From NCBI GenBank assembly GCA_006226545.1, contig SBGR01000079.1, positions 49,357 through 113,356 on the forward strand: 64,000 nucleotides of DNA. Reading direction: 5' to 3'. The position numbers were made by a program, and so were the translations under genes. The notes below the pieces were generated by a model. It was not told the DNA's origin and searched no databases. It worked only from the letters and a program-made list of their open reading frames with translations. Shown piece by piece: positions 25,693 to 33,403 of this stretch (the first letter of the stretch is position 1; each line of letters opens with the position of its first letter). This DNA is from Bacteroidota bacterium (GTDB lineage Bacteria > Bacteroidota > Bacteroidia > UBA8524).

Positions 25693-26715
25693 TCATGTCA
25701 TCAAGAATTTGAAATTATCGATGTTTTTGAGCGCGATACCGGTTCCACGTACTACTGCACGCAATGGATCATCAGCTACATAAACAGGGAGTTTTGTTTT
25801 GGTTGAGATACGTTTATCCAAGCCGCGCAATAAGGCGCCACCACCGGTCAGGTATAAACCGGTTTGGTAAATATCGGCCGACAATTCCGGCGGAGTAAGC
25901 TCCAGGGCACGGAGAATCGCTTCTTCAATTTTAGAAATGGATTTATCCAAGGCCAAGGCGATTTCCGAATAGGAAACGGTAATCTGCTTTGGAATACCGG
26001 TCATCAAATCGCGGCCATTTACAGCGAAATCATCAGGTGGATTATCCAACTCAGGCAAGGCTGCACCAACTTCAATTTTAATGCGCTCAGCAGAACGCTC
26101 ACCAATCAACAAGTTGTGCTGACGGCGCATGTACTCTAAAATATCCAAGGTAAATTCATCACCGGCTACACGGATGGACTCATCGCAAACAATACCGCCC
26201 AAGGCGATTACCGCGATTTCTGTTGTACCACCCCCTATATCGATAATCATATTACCCATTGGCTCACTCACGTCGATACCAATACCGATAGCCGCAGCCA
26301 TAGGCTCATGAATGAGGTAAACTTCTTTACTACCTGCACGCTCTGCAGAGTCTCTAACCGCTCTTTTTTCTACCTCCGTGATTCCGGAAGGAATACAGAT
26401 TACCATGCGTAACTGTGGAGCAAAAAGGCGTTTTCCCGGATTGATCATTCGAATCATTCCGCGAATCATCTGTTCTGCTGCGTTAAAGTCGGCAATTACT
26501 CCATCCTTAAGTGGACGGATGGTTTTGATATCTTCATGCACTTTACCGTGCATTTGCATCGCCTGGTGACCAATAGCAATCACCTGGTTTGTTGTTCTAT
26601 TGATAGCGATAATTGATGGCTGATCTACCACCACTTTATCTTTGTGTATAATCAGGGTGTTGGCTGTTCCTAAGTCGATCGCCAATTCCTGAACTAAAAA
26701 GTTAAAAATTCCCAT
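25693..26715 (-). CDS. mreB: Actin-like cell-shape protein MreB
   Basis: A 340-residue bacterial actin. The phosphate-1 loop is ELAIDLGTANTLIIHKDKVV, phosphate-2 is MIIDIGGGTTEIAVIALGG, and the adenosine motif is YLTGGGALLRGLD. It forms membrane-bound filaments that guide the elongation machinery encoded by the following genes mreC, mreD, mrdA and rodA. The gene is first in this operon; 330 bases separate it from purH, and a near-consensus box (TAATTTG) is readable upstream of it. Confidence 0.98.
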   Translation of the reverse strand: MGIFNFLVQELAIDLGTANTLIIHKDKVVVDQPSIIAINRTTNQVIAIGHQAMQMHGKVHEDIKTIRPLKDGVIADFNAAEQMIRGMIRMINPGKRLFAPQLRMVICIPSGITEVEKRAVRDSAERAGSKEVYLIHEPMAAAIGIGIDVSEPMGNMIIDIGGGTTEIAVIALGGIVCDESIRVAGDEFTLDILEYMRRQHNLLIGERSAERIKIEVGAALPELDNPPDDFAVNGRDLMTGIPKQITVSYSEIALALDKSISKIEEAILRALELTPPELSADIYQTGLYLTGGGALLRGLDKRISTKTKLPVYVADDPLRAVVRGTGIALKNIDNFKFLMT

Positions 26716-26809
26716 TATCTGATACCCCGAAAATATACCTCACGTTAATTTCCGCAAATTACCAATTGTTTGCAGTTTTCGGGAATTAGGCCGAAAAAAT
26801 TTGCAATTT

Positions 26810-26917
26810 TTAAAAAGGAATGCCCCATATAAAAAAAGATGTGTATTCCCCGGTATAGCAAAGGAGGTTCAAATAGCCCATCCAAAGTGCTGAAATGAGT
26901 AGGAAAATCTGATTCAT
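26810..26917 (-). CDS. Possible 35-residue hydrophobic small protein upstream of mreB
   Basis: An uninterrupted minus-strand frame from ATG to TAA encodes MNQIFLLISALWMGYLNLLC followed by a short tail ending FFIWGIPF. It would be a single-pass membrane peptide. It lies downstream of the purH terminator and 94 bases before mreB, so it could be the first cistron of the cell-shape operon. There is no clear Shine-Dalgarno and no recognised family. A frame of this length can arise by chance, so this is a candidate only. Confidence 0.25.
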   Translation of the reverse strand: MNQIFLLISALWMGYLNLLCYTGEYTSFFIWGIPF

Positions 26918-26993
26918 TAAGGCTAGGGGATTAAAAAGCAAACTCCACTAATCAAGCAGGTAATTCAGTCTTTTTTCGGAATCGCTAAAAACC

Positions 26994-27023
26994 AAAAAAG
27001 CCGGGACAATCTAGACCCGGCTT
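26994..27023 (-). terminator. Rho-independent terminator of purH
   Basis: On the minus strand AAGCCGGG / CCCGGCTT stem followed by TTTTTT. It lies 22 bases after the purH stop and separates purH from the mre operon. Confidence 0.9.
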
Positions 27024-27045
27024 CCTTGGAATACGTTGGTATTTA

Positions 27046-28548
27046 TTAGTGTCTGAAATGACGTTGTTTCGTCATTACCATCGCTAAATTATTGGCTTTA
27101 CAATATTGGATAGAATCTTCATCGCGGATGGAACCACCCGGTTGAATGAAGGCGGTAATTCCGGCCGCGTCACCCAATTTTACACAATCGTCAAATGGGA
27201 AGAAAGCGTCGGAAGCCATCACCGCACCTGACAAGTCAAAATTGAATTGTTTGGCTTTCTCAATGGCGTGACGCAAGGCATCTACGCGCGAAGTTTGTCC
27301 GCAACCTTTACCCACTAATTGCTTGTCTTTAATCAAAGCGATTGCATTGGATTTCAAATGCTTGCAAACGATGTTCGCAAATTCCAAATCGCTACGCTCT
27401 GCATCGCTGCTATTGCGCGCACCTACTTCGGTCCATTCACTGAAGTTGCCTTCGTCTTGGGCTTGAAAAAGGGTGCCATTTAAGATAGATTTAAACTGAT
27501 CTGCTTTAGGATAAGACTTCAACTGGCGAAGTAAGATTCTGTTCTTTTTACTCTTCAAAATAGTCAAAGCCTCTTCGCTGTAAGATGGAGCAATCAGTAC
27601 CTCAAAGAAGATTTCATTGATAGCCGATGCTGTTTCTGCGTCAATCTCTTTATTGCTCACCAAAACGCCACCGAAAGCACTTTCCGGGTCGCCGGCTAGG
27701 GCAGCATCCCAGGTATTTTTTACGGTATCACGTTGTGCGATACCGCAAACATTTGTGTGTTTGATGATGGCAAAGGTTCCTACGTTAAACTCATCAATCA
27801 ACTGCACTGCAGCGTCTACGTCGACCAAGTTATTGTATGAAAGTTCTTTTCCATTCAATTGTTCCAAGAGCTCATCCAAGTTACCGAAGAATCCGGATGC
27901 TTGGTGTGGGTTTTCGCCGTAACGCAAAGAACGCTCATGACGCAATGGACGGATTAAATCTTGGTTGAAGTAGTTGTTAATAGCGATATCGTAGTTCATC
28001 ACTACGTTAAATGCTTTTGCAGCGAAAGATTTACGCTCTTCCAAGGTTGTAGAACCATTGGATACTGCCAACATATCGTGCAATTTGCTGTAGTCTGCTT
28101 TATCCGCAATCACTACTACATCGCGGAAGTTTTTGGCCGCAGCGCGAATCATGGAAGGTCCGCCGATATCAATTTTTTCAATAATGGCTTTCTCTTCGGA
28201 AGTGTTGGCTAAGGTTTCTTCAAACGGATACAAATCAACCATCACAAGGTCCAATTCAGGGATTTTGAATTCGGCCATTTCGCTCAAGTCACTTTCTTCG
28301 TATCTTCTACCTAAGATACCGCCAAATACGCCCGGGTGTAAAGTCTTCACACGACCGCCGAGGATAGAAGGGTAACCAGTAACGGACTCTACCGGAATAC
28401 ATGAAATACCTAATTTTTCAATGTGGGCTTGGGTACCACCGGTAGAATAAATAGCTACTCCTTGGGCATGGAGTAGTTTTACCAATTCGTCCATTCCATC
28501 CTTGTAAAACACAGAGATGAGGGCTGATTTAATCTTCTTATCACTCAT
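27046..28548 (-). CDS. purH: Bifunctional AICAR transformylase / IMP cyclohydrolase
   Basis: A 500-residue enzyme for the last two steps of IMP synthesis. The N-terminal cyclohydrolase domain (1-190) has YSTGGTQAHIEKLG, VTGYPSILGGRVKTLHP and MVDLYPFEETL. The C-terminal transformylase has SLRYGENPHQASGFF, FAIIKHTNVCGIAQ and a C-terminal FIQPGGSIRDEDSI. Length is normal. It overlaps the rnc stop by 4 bases, so rnc-purH are coupled. It uses 10-formyl-tetrahydrofolate, linking it to the one-carbon enzyme FtcD encoded further on. Confidence 0.98.
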   Translation of the reverse strand: MSDKKIKSALISVFYKDGMDELVKLLHAQGVAIYSTGGTQAHIEKLGISCIPVESVTGYPSILGGRVKTLHPGVFGGILGRRYEESDLSEMAEFKIPELDLVMVDLYPFEETLANTSEEKAIIEKIDIGGPSMIRAAAKNFRDVVVIADKADYSKLHDMLAVSNGSTTLEERKSFAAKAFNVVMNYDIAINNYFNQDLIRPLRHERSLRYGENPHQASGFFGNLDELLEQLNGKELSYNNLVDVDAAVQLIDEFNVGTFAIIKHTNVCGIAQRDTVKNTWDAALAGDPESAFGGVLVSNKEIDAETASAINEIFFEVLIAPSYSEEALTILKSKKNRILLRQLKSYPKADQFKSILNGTLFQAQDEGNFSEWTEVGARNSSDAERSDLEFANIVCKHLKSNAIALIKDKQLVGKGCGQTSRVDALRHAIEKAKQFNFDLSGAVMASDAFFPFDDCVKLGDAAGITAFIQPGGSIRDEDSIQYCKANNLAMVMTKQRHFRH

Positions 28549-29297
28549 GATTCTATTACATTAAGCCTTTCACAGGCAATTCTTGCTGCTAATTGTTCCG
28601 CTTTCTTCTTGGAGAAATCTTCTCCATTACCCATGGTCTCTCCGTCTACACGAACCTCCATCACATAGGTTTTATGTCGGCCATTCAGCTTCTCCTCGAG
28701 CATCACAAACTCTACGTCTTTTTTCTGCTTTTGGGTCCACTCAATCAAGCGACTTTTAAAATTAACCTCCACTTGAACCAATTCATTCATGTCGAGGTAA
28801 TTCTTCAATATCTTCTGGATCACCAACTCTTTGGTGAAGTTATAGCCCTTATCGAGGTAAATAGCACCGATTAAAGCCTCCAAGGCATTACCGGCTAGCG
28901 AACGCATCACTTGACGGTTTTTACCGAGGCCTTTTCCGTACTGAATCATTTCATCCAAGCCCATTTTAATGGCCAAATCAGCCAATTTCTCGCGGCTTAC
29001 GATTTTGGATCTTGTCTCGGTAAGAAAGCCCTCTCCTTTGGTTGGGTAAGTCATGAATAGCATTTCTGCCACCACCAAATCCAATACGGCATCTCCAAGG
29101 TATTCTAAGCGTTCATTGCTTTGAACACCGTCTACTTGGACATTGCCCGGATTTACATAGGAATTATGCCGAAAAGCCTGTTCGTACAAGGCCTTATTAC
29201 CGGGTTTGAAACCCAGCAAAGTTCTGAGTCCTTTAAGTTTAGGGTTCTTGCTTCGGTGTTTGGAGGGAAATAGTTTGCTTAAGAGTGTCGATTTCAA
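28545..29297 (-). CDS. rnc: Ribonuclease III
   Basis: A 250-residue endonuclease that cleaves double-stranded RNA in rRNA and mRNA processing. The signature NERLEYLGDAVLDLVVAEML carries metal-binding Glu/Asp residues, with a second acidic cluster in NALEALIGAIYLDKG. A double-stranded RNA-binding domain occupies the last 75 residues (KKKAEQLAARIACERL). It follows fabF by 11 bases and overlaps purH, within an acpP-fabF-rnc-purH transcription unit. The acpP-fabF-rnc order is widely conserved in bacteria. Confidence 0.97.
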   Translation of the reverse strand: MKSTLLSKLFPSKHRSKNPKLKGLRTLLGFKPGNKALYEQAFRHNSYVNPGNVQVDGVQSNERLEYLGDAVLDLVVAEMLFMTYPTKGEGFLTETRSKIVSREKLADLAIKMGLDEMIQYGKGLGKNRQVMRSLAGNALEALIGAIYLDKGYNFTKELVIQKILKNYLDMNELVQVEVNFKSRLIEWTQKQKKDVEFVMLEEKLNGRHKTYVMEVRVDGETMGNGEDFSKKKAEQLAARIACERLNVIES

Positions 29298-29308
29298 AAT
29301 CGTACTCC

Positions 29309-30559
29309 TTAATCCACCTTTTTGAAGATGACAGAAACGTTGTGTCCGCCAAATCCGAATGTATTGCTCAGGACAGCTCGTACTTCGCGCTTCTGTGCTT
29401 TATTGAAGGTGAAGTTCAATTTAGGGTCGAATGAAGGATCATCTGTAAAGTGATTGATCGTAGGAGGCACGGTTTGATGTTGAATAGCCAAAATGGAGGC
29501 AATGGCTTCAACAGCTCCGGCAGCTCCCAAAAGGTGACCGGTCATTGACTTGGTACTGGAGATGTTTAGATTGTAAGCATGATCACCAAAAACAGCCTTG
29601 ATGGCTTTGGTTTCGCTTACATCTCCAAGCGGGGTGGAGGTACCGTGCACATTGACATAATCAATGTCTTCCGGTTTCATTCCGGCATCTGCCAAGGCAT
29701 TTTTCATTACCATGGTGGCACCAAGGCCATCCGGATGCGGTGCTGTAATATGGTGAGCATCGGCGCTCATTCCACCCCCAACAACTTCCGCATAAATTTT
29801 TGCACCACGCGCTTTGGCGTGTTCGTACTCTTCTAAAACCAAACATGCTGCACCTTCACCCAAAACGAAGCCGTCGCGGTCAAGGTCGAATGGTCTAGAA
29901 GCCGTAGCAAAATCATCGTTTCTTTCTGAAAGGGCTTTCATGGCGTTAAATCCGCCCATGGCCGCTTCGTTTACGCAAGCTTCTGAGCCTCCGGAAACAA
30001 TAGCATCTGCCATTCCCAAACGGATATAATTGAAAGCATCAATCAGTGCGTTATTAGATGATGCGCAAGCTGATACTGTAGTGAAGTTAGGGCCACGGAA
30101 ACCGTATTTGATGGAAATGTATCCACCGGCGATGTCCGAAATCATTTTTGGAATAAAGAAAGGATTGAAACGCGGGGTTCCATCTCCTCTGGCAAATTCA
30201 ATTGCCTCATCCAAAAAGCTTCGTAAACCTCCAATACCTGATCCCCAGATAACCCCAACTCTGTCAAGGTTAAGTTGATCGGATACCAAACCGGAATCAC
30301 CAACAGCCTCTTCTGCAACTGCTAGAGCGTAGTGGGTATAAGGGTCCATCTTTCTGGCCTCTTTGCGATCAATGAAATCCAGCGGATCAAAACCTTTTAC
30401 CTCGCAGGCAAAACGCGTTCTAAACTTGCTGGCATCAAACTTAGTGACCAGATTGGCACCACTTACTCCATTAGACAATCCATTCCAATACTCTGCAACG
30501 GAATTACCAATTGGAGTAAGTGCACCTAAACCTGTAACTACAACTCTTCTAAGCTGCAT
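29309..30559 (-). CDS. fabF: Beta-ketoacyl-ACP synthase II
   Basis: A 416-residue condensing enzyme that extends fatty acids by two carbons from malonyl-ACP. The nucleophile is Cys165 in TTVSACASSNNALIDA; the two catalytic histidines are in VNVHGTSTPLGD and SMTGHLLGAAGAVEA. The opening RRVVVTGLGALTPIG and the C-terminal SNTFGFGGHNVSVIF complete the thiolase fold signature. acpP, its substrate carrier, is encoded 18 bases upstream on the same strand. Confidence 0.98.
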   Translation of the reverse strand: MQLRRVVVTGLGALTPIGNSVAEYWNGLSNGVSGANLVTKFDASKFRTRFACEVKGFDPLDFIDRKEARKMDPYTHYALAVAEEAVGDSGLVSDQLNLDRVGVIWGSGIGGLRSFLDEAIEFARGDGTPRFNPFFIPKMISDIAGGYISIKYGFRGPNFTTVSACASSNNALIDAFNYIRLGMADAIVSGGSEACVNEAAMGGFNAMKALSERNDDFATASRPFDLDRDGFVLGEGAACLVLEEYEHAKARGAKIYAEVVGGGMSADAHHITAPHPDGLGATMVMKNALADAGMKPEDIDYVNVHGTSTPLGDVSETKAIKAVFGDHAYNLNISSTKSMTGHLLGAAGAVEAIASILAIQHQTVPPTINHFTDDPSFDPKLNFTFNKAQKREVRAVLSNTFGFGGHNVSVIFKKVD

Positions 30560-30577
30560 TCTATCTTCTTAAATAAA

Positions 30578-30814
30578 TTACTTCGCGTTTTCTTCGATGT
30601 AAGAGATGGCCTGACCAACTGTTCCGATTTTTTCGGCTTGATCATCAGGGATAGCGATGTTGAACTCTTTTTCGAATTCCATAATAAGCTCCACTGTATC
30701 CAGTGAGTCAGCTCCAAGATCGTTAGTGAAGCTAGCTTCAGGAGTTACTTCACTTGCTTCAACACCAAGTTTGTCGATGATGATAGATTGTACTCTAGAT
30801 GCGATATCTGACAT
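30578..30814 (-). CDS. acpP: Acyl carrier protein
   Basis: A 78-residue acidic four-helix protein that carries acyl chains on phosphopantetheine at Ser37 in the DSL motif ([18 protein letters not shown]). I chose the ATG giving MSDIASRVQ, the usual ACP start; an upstream in-frame codon at 30841 would add nine atypical residues. First gene of the acpP-fabF-rnc-purH unit. The divergent IPExxxVDY gene lies just upstream. Confidence 0.98.
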   Translation of the reverse strand: MSDIASRVQSIIIDKLGVEASEVTPEASFTNDLGADSLDTVELIMEFEKEFNIAIPDDQAEKIGTVGQAISYIEENAK

Positions 30815-30921
30815 TGTGTTCAATTTTTTTGTTGGGTGCAAATAACAGACTTTTGAAAATAAATCCCAAACAAAAAGTTTCCACTCAAAATCTGTTATTT
30901 GCAGTCAAACAGAGCCTCCGC

Positions 30922-31353
30922 GTGAAAAAGAACTCTCTCCTGTTCGAACCAGAATACGACTTCAGCCTTTTTGCCCTTGTTGGCCCCATGAAGGGATTCA
31001 GGCTTTGCTGGATGCTTGACCAAAAATTAAACTTGCATTTACACAGACTGGACGATTTAGAGTTAACTTCGAAGCGCGACAAACAAACCTTGTATTTCCA
31101 GCTCTTTGAACACCAACCTCCCATAGAGGAAGAGGAAAACTACTTGAGGTATACGCTTGTCGGAAATAAAACCTCTAACGGCTTCCTTATCCCCGAACAA
31201 AAAGTGGTAGACTATTACCTCAAACTGGAAGGCGAGTTCAGCGAAAAGGATATTGATAGTGTAAAATATACACTATCTTTGATACCGGAATTACAACATG
31301 TATTTGAGGTAAATCCGGAAACATTAAAATCTAAGAAAAACTTGATACTGTGA
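30922..31353 (+). CDS. IPExxxVDY family protein
   Basis: A protein of about 143 residues with the family signature IPEQKVVDYYL, which gives the family its name. Other recognisable parts are FEPEYDFSLFALVGPMKGFR and LCWMLDQKLNLHL. The family is restricted mainly to Bacteroidota and has no known function. The open frame begins at 30799, but similarity to the family starts near KKNSLLFEPEYDF, so the GTG at 30922 is the best start; a TTG at 30853 is another choice. The stop overlaps the GTG start of pyruvate kinase, a conserved pairing that suggests co-expression. Confidence 0.85.
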   Translation: MKKNSLLFEPEYDFSLFALVGPMKGFRLCWMLDQKLNLHLHRLDDLELTSKRDKQTLYFQLFEHQPPIEEEENYLRYTLVGNKTSNGFLIPEQKVVDYYLKLEGEFSEKDIDSVKYTLSLIPELQHVFEVNPETLKSKKNLIL

Positions 31354-32786
31354 GTTATAAAACACAATTCAACAAAACCAAAATCGTTGCGACCATCGGT
31401 CCGGCTACGTCCTCCTATGAAATGCTGAAGCAAATCATTCTTTTGGGCGTAGACGTATGCCGAATCAACGGTTCTCATGGCAACCATGAAAATCAGCTGC
31501 AGATCATTGAAAACGTGCGACGCATCAACGCAGAGCTTCGTTCCAATATTTGCATTCTTTACGATTTACAGGGACCGAAACTGCGTATAGGTGAAGTTGA
31601 AAACAATGCCATTGTCTTGGAAGAAGGAAATGAGCTCGTTTTAACAACAGAAGACTGCATTGGCACCGCCGAGCGCATCTTTGTTAGCTACAAAGCCCTC
31701 GCTCAAGATGTAAAACCCGGCGAACGAGTTCTGCTCGACGATGGTAAACTGGAACTAGAGTTTACCGAAATTGTAAACGAAACTACGGTTAAAGCGAAGG
31801 TGATCCATGGCGGAAAACTCTCCGGCAAAAAAGGATTCAACCTACCACAAAGTAACCTCTCTATTCCGGCATTAACTGAAAAGGACCTGAGAGACCTTGA
31901 TTTTGCTCTAGAACATGAAGTAGAATGGGTGGGCTTGTCTTTCGTTCGTAAACCGGAAGACATTGTTCAACTGAAAGAAATCATTCAACGCAATGCAAGC
32001 AGCAGCAGAGTCATTGCTAAAATTGAAAAGCCTGAAGCCGTTAAAAACATCGACAGCATCATCGCTGAGACAGATGGAGTGATGGTGGCCCGCGGCGACC
32101 TCGGGGTTGAATTACCAATGGAAGAAGTTCCTTTGATTCAGAAAAGCATCGTTAAAAAATGCATTGTAGCATCTAAGCCGGTAATCATCGCTACCCAAAT
32201 GATGGAAAGCATGATCACTTCTCCAACCCCAACCCGTGCCGAGGCCAACGACGTAGCCAACGCCGTTTTGGATGGTGCCGATGCCGTTATGCTCTCTGCC
32301 GAAACAAGTGTAGGAGCTTATCCTTTGAAAGTAGTTGCAGCGATGGAGAAAATTGTACGCAACGTAGAAAACGGTGGCAATGTATACTACAAAGGCCAGC
32401 GCCCTACGGAAGATTCTCCAACCTTCCTTTCGGATGAAGTTTGTTTTACAGCCGTGCGGATGTCTTCTCACCTGAATGCAAAAGCCATTGTATCCATGAC
32501 CAAATCAGGTTATACGGGATACAAGATTGGCAGCTTCAGACCGGAAGCCAATATCTTCATCTTTACCAATAACCTTCCGCTCTTGAATACCTTAAACTTG
32601 GTTTGGGGTGTGCGCGGATTCTACTACGACAAATACCATTCAACCGATGAAACCTTTAACGACGTAATCGAAATTTTACGCGAAAACGAATTCGTTAAAC
32701 AAGGTGATTTGGTTATCAATACGGCCAGTATGCCTATTCACGAGAAGGCTAGAACCAATGCCATTAAAGTGAGTACGGTTAGCTAA
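31350..32786 (+). CDS. pyk: Pyruvate kinase
   Basis: A 478-residue glycolytic enzyme transferring phosphate from phosphoenolpyruvate to ADP. Motifs: KIVATIGPATSSYEML at the N-terminus, DLQGPKLRIGEVE, the catalytic lysine in VIAKIEKPEAVKNID, the metal site VMVARGDLGVELP, and PVIIATQMMESMI. The C-terminal regulatory domain is present but short. The GTG start at 31350 overlaps the stop of the IPExxxVDY gene by 4 bases (GTGA). A terminator follows. Confidence 0.98.
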   Translation: MSYKTQFNKTKIVATIGPATSSYEMLKQIILLGVDVCRINGSHGNHENQLQIIENVRRINAELRSNICILYDLQGPKLRIGEVENNAIVLEEGNELVLTTEDCIGTAERIFVSYKALAQDVKPGERVLLDDGKLELEFTEIVNETTVKAKVIHGGKLSGKKGFNLPQSNLSIPALTEKDLRDLDFALEHEVEWVGLSFVRKPEDIVQLKEIIQRNASSSRVIAKIEKPEAVKNIDSIIAETDGVMVARGDLGVELPMEEVPLIQKSIVKKCIVASKPVIIATQMMESMITSPTPTRAEANDVANAVLDGADAVMLSAETSVGAYPLKVVAAMEKIVRNVENGGNVYYKGQRPTEDSPTFLSDEVCFTAVRMSSHLNAKAIVSMTKSGYTGYKIGSFRPEANIFIFTNNLPLLNTLNLVWGVRGFYYDKYHSTDETFNDVIEILRENEFVKQGDLVINTASMPIHEKARTNAIKVSTVS

Positions 32787-32810
32787 GCATTCACAAAATA
32801 CTGAGTTAAG

Positions 32811-32835
32811 AGCACGGTCTAGGCCGTGCTTTTTC
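32811..32835 (+). terminator. Rho-independent terminator of pyk
   Basis: AGCACGG / CCGTGCT stem with a six-base loop, followed by TTTT. Confidence 0.88.
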
Positions 32836-32861
32836 GTTATTTAGAAACGTTCTAATCTTTG

Positions 32862-32869
32862 TATCTTTG
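32862..32869 (+). promoter_or_regulatory. Predicted -7 box of the DUF2480 gene
   Basis: TATCTTTG, a perfect TAnnTTTG match, ends 4 bases before the ATG at 32874. As at tyrS, this predicts a nearly leaderless message. Confidence 0.5.
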
Positions 32870-32873
32870 CACC

Positions 32874-33380
32874 ATGCCTGAAGAAATCATTAACCGCGTT
32901 GCTCAAAGTGCATTGCAAACCCTTAACCTGGAAGACTTGTATCCGGCAGGTGAGCGCATGGAACTCGACATCAAAGATCAACTGTTTCAAGGTTTGATCT
33001 TGCGTGAAAAGGACTTCAGAGAATTTGTTAAAACCCACGACTGGACTCAATACAGCGATGCTTATGTTGCCGTGTATTGCAGTGCAGATGCCATTGTGCC
33101 TACTTGGGCCTATATGCTCATCGCTTCCAAGCTCCAGCCTTATGCCAATTACGTCTTATTTGGCTCCTTGAGCGAATTGGAATCGCATCTGTTTATGGAT
33201 GCGTTAAATCATTTTGAAGTGGAAGAATACCGTGATAAACCCGTGGTTGTTAAAGGTTGTTTCGATAAACCTATTCCTACCACAGCCTACATGGAAATTA
33301 CACGTAAGCTTGCACCGGTTGCCAAGAGCATCATGTACGGTGAACCTTGCTCTACGGTTCCTATCTTCAAGCGAAAATAA
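32874..33380 (+). CDS. DUF2480 family protein
   Basis: A 168-residue protein matching DUF2480, a Bacteroidota family without known function. Readable family features are LDIKDQLFQGLILREKDFRE, HDWTQYSDAYVAVYCSADAI, IVPTWAYMLIASKL and a C-terminal cysteine-containing VVVKGCFDKPIP. There is no signal peptide or membrane segment, so it is cytoplasmic. I start it at MPEEII, since a -7 box lies directly in front; a TTG further upstream would fall inside that box. It stands alone, between the pyk terminator and a hairpin shared with ftcD. Confidence 0.87.
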   Translation: MPEEIINRVAQSALQTLNLEDLYPAGERMELDIKDQLFQGLILREKDFREFVKTHDWTQYSDAYVAVYCSADAIVPTWAYMLIASKLQPYANYVLFGSLSELESHLFMDALNHFEVEEYRDKPVVVKGCFDKPIPTTAYMEITRKLAPVAKSIMYGEPCSTVPIFKRK

Positions 33381-33382
33381 AA

Positions 33383-33400
33383 AAGGGGCTTTCGCCCCTT
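33383..33400 (-). terminator. Rho-independent terminator of ftcD (shared hairpin)
   Basis: AAGGGGC / GCCCCTT stem with a four-base loop. The T run is on the minus strand side (TTTTTTATTTT), so it serves ftcD best and may also slow transcription from the DUF2480 gene. Confidence 0.85.
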
Positions 33401-33403
33401 ATC

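Larger units (their letters stand above)
26716..27045. other. Intergenic region between purH and mreB
   Basis: It holds the purH terminator at 26994-27023, a possible 35-codon hydrophobic reading frame on the minus strand (26810-26917) and the presumed mreB promoter region. Nothing else could be supported. Confidence 0.5.

Noticed and set aside
30799..30921. N-terminal extension of the IPExxxVDY frame.
   Set aside because: It would overlap the acpP start region, and family similarity begins only near the GTG at 30922.
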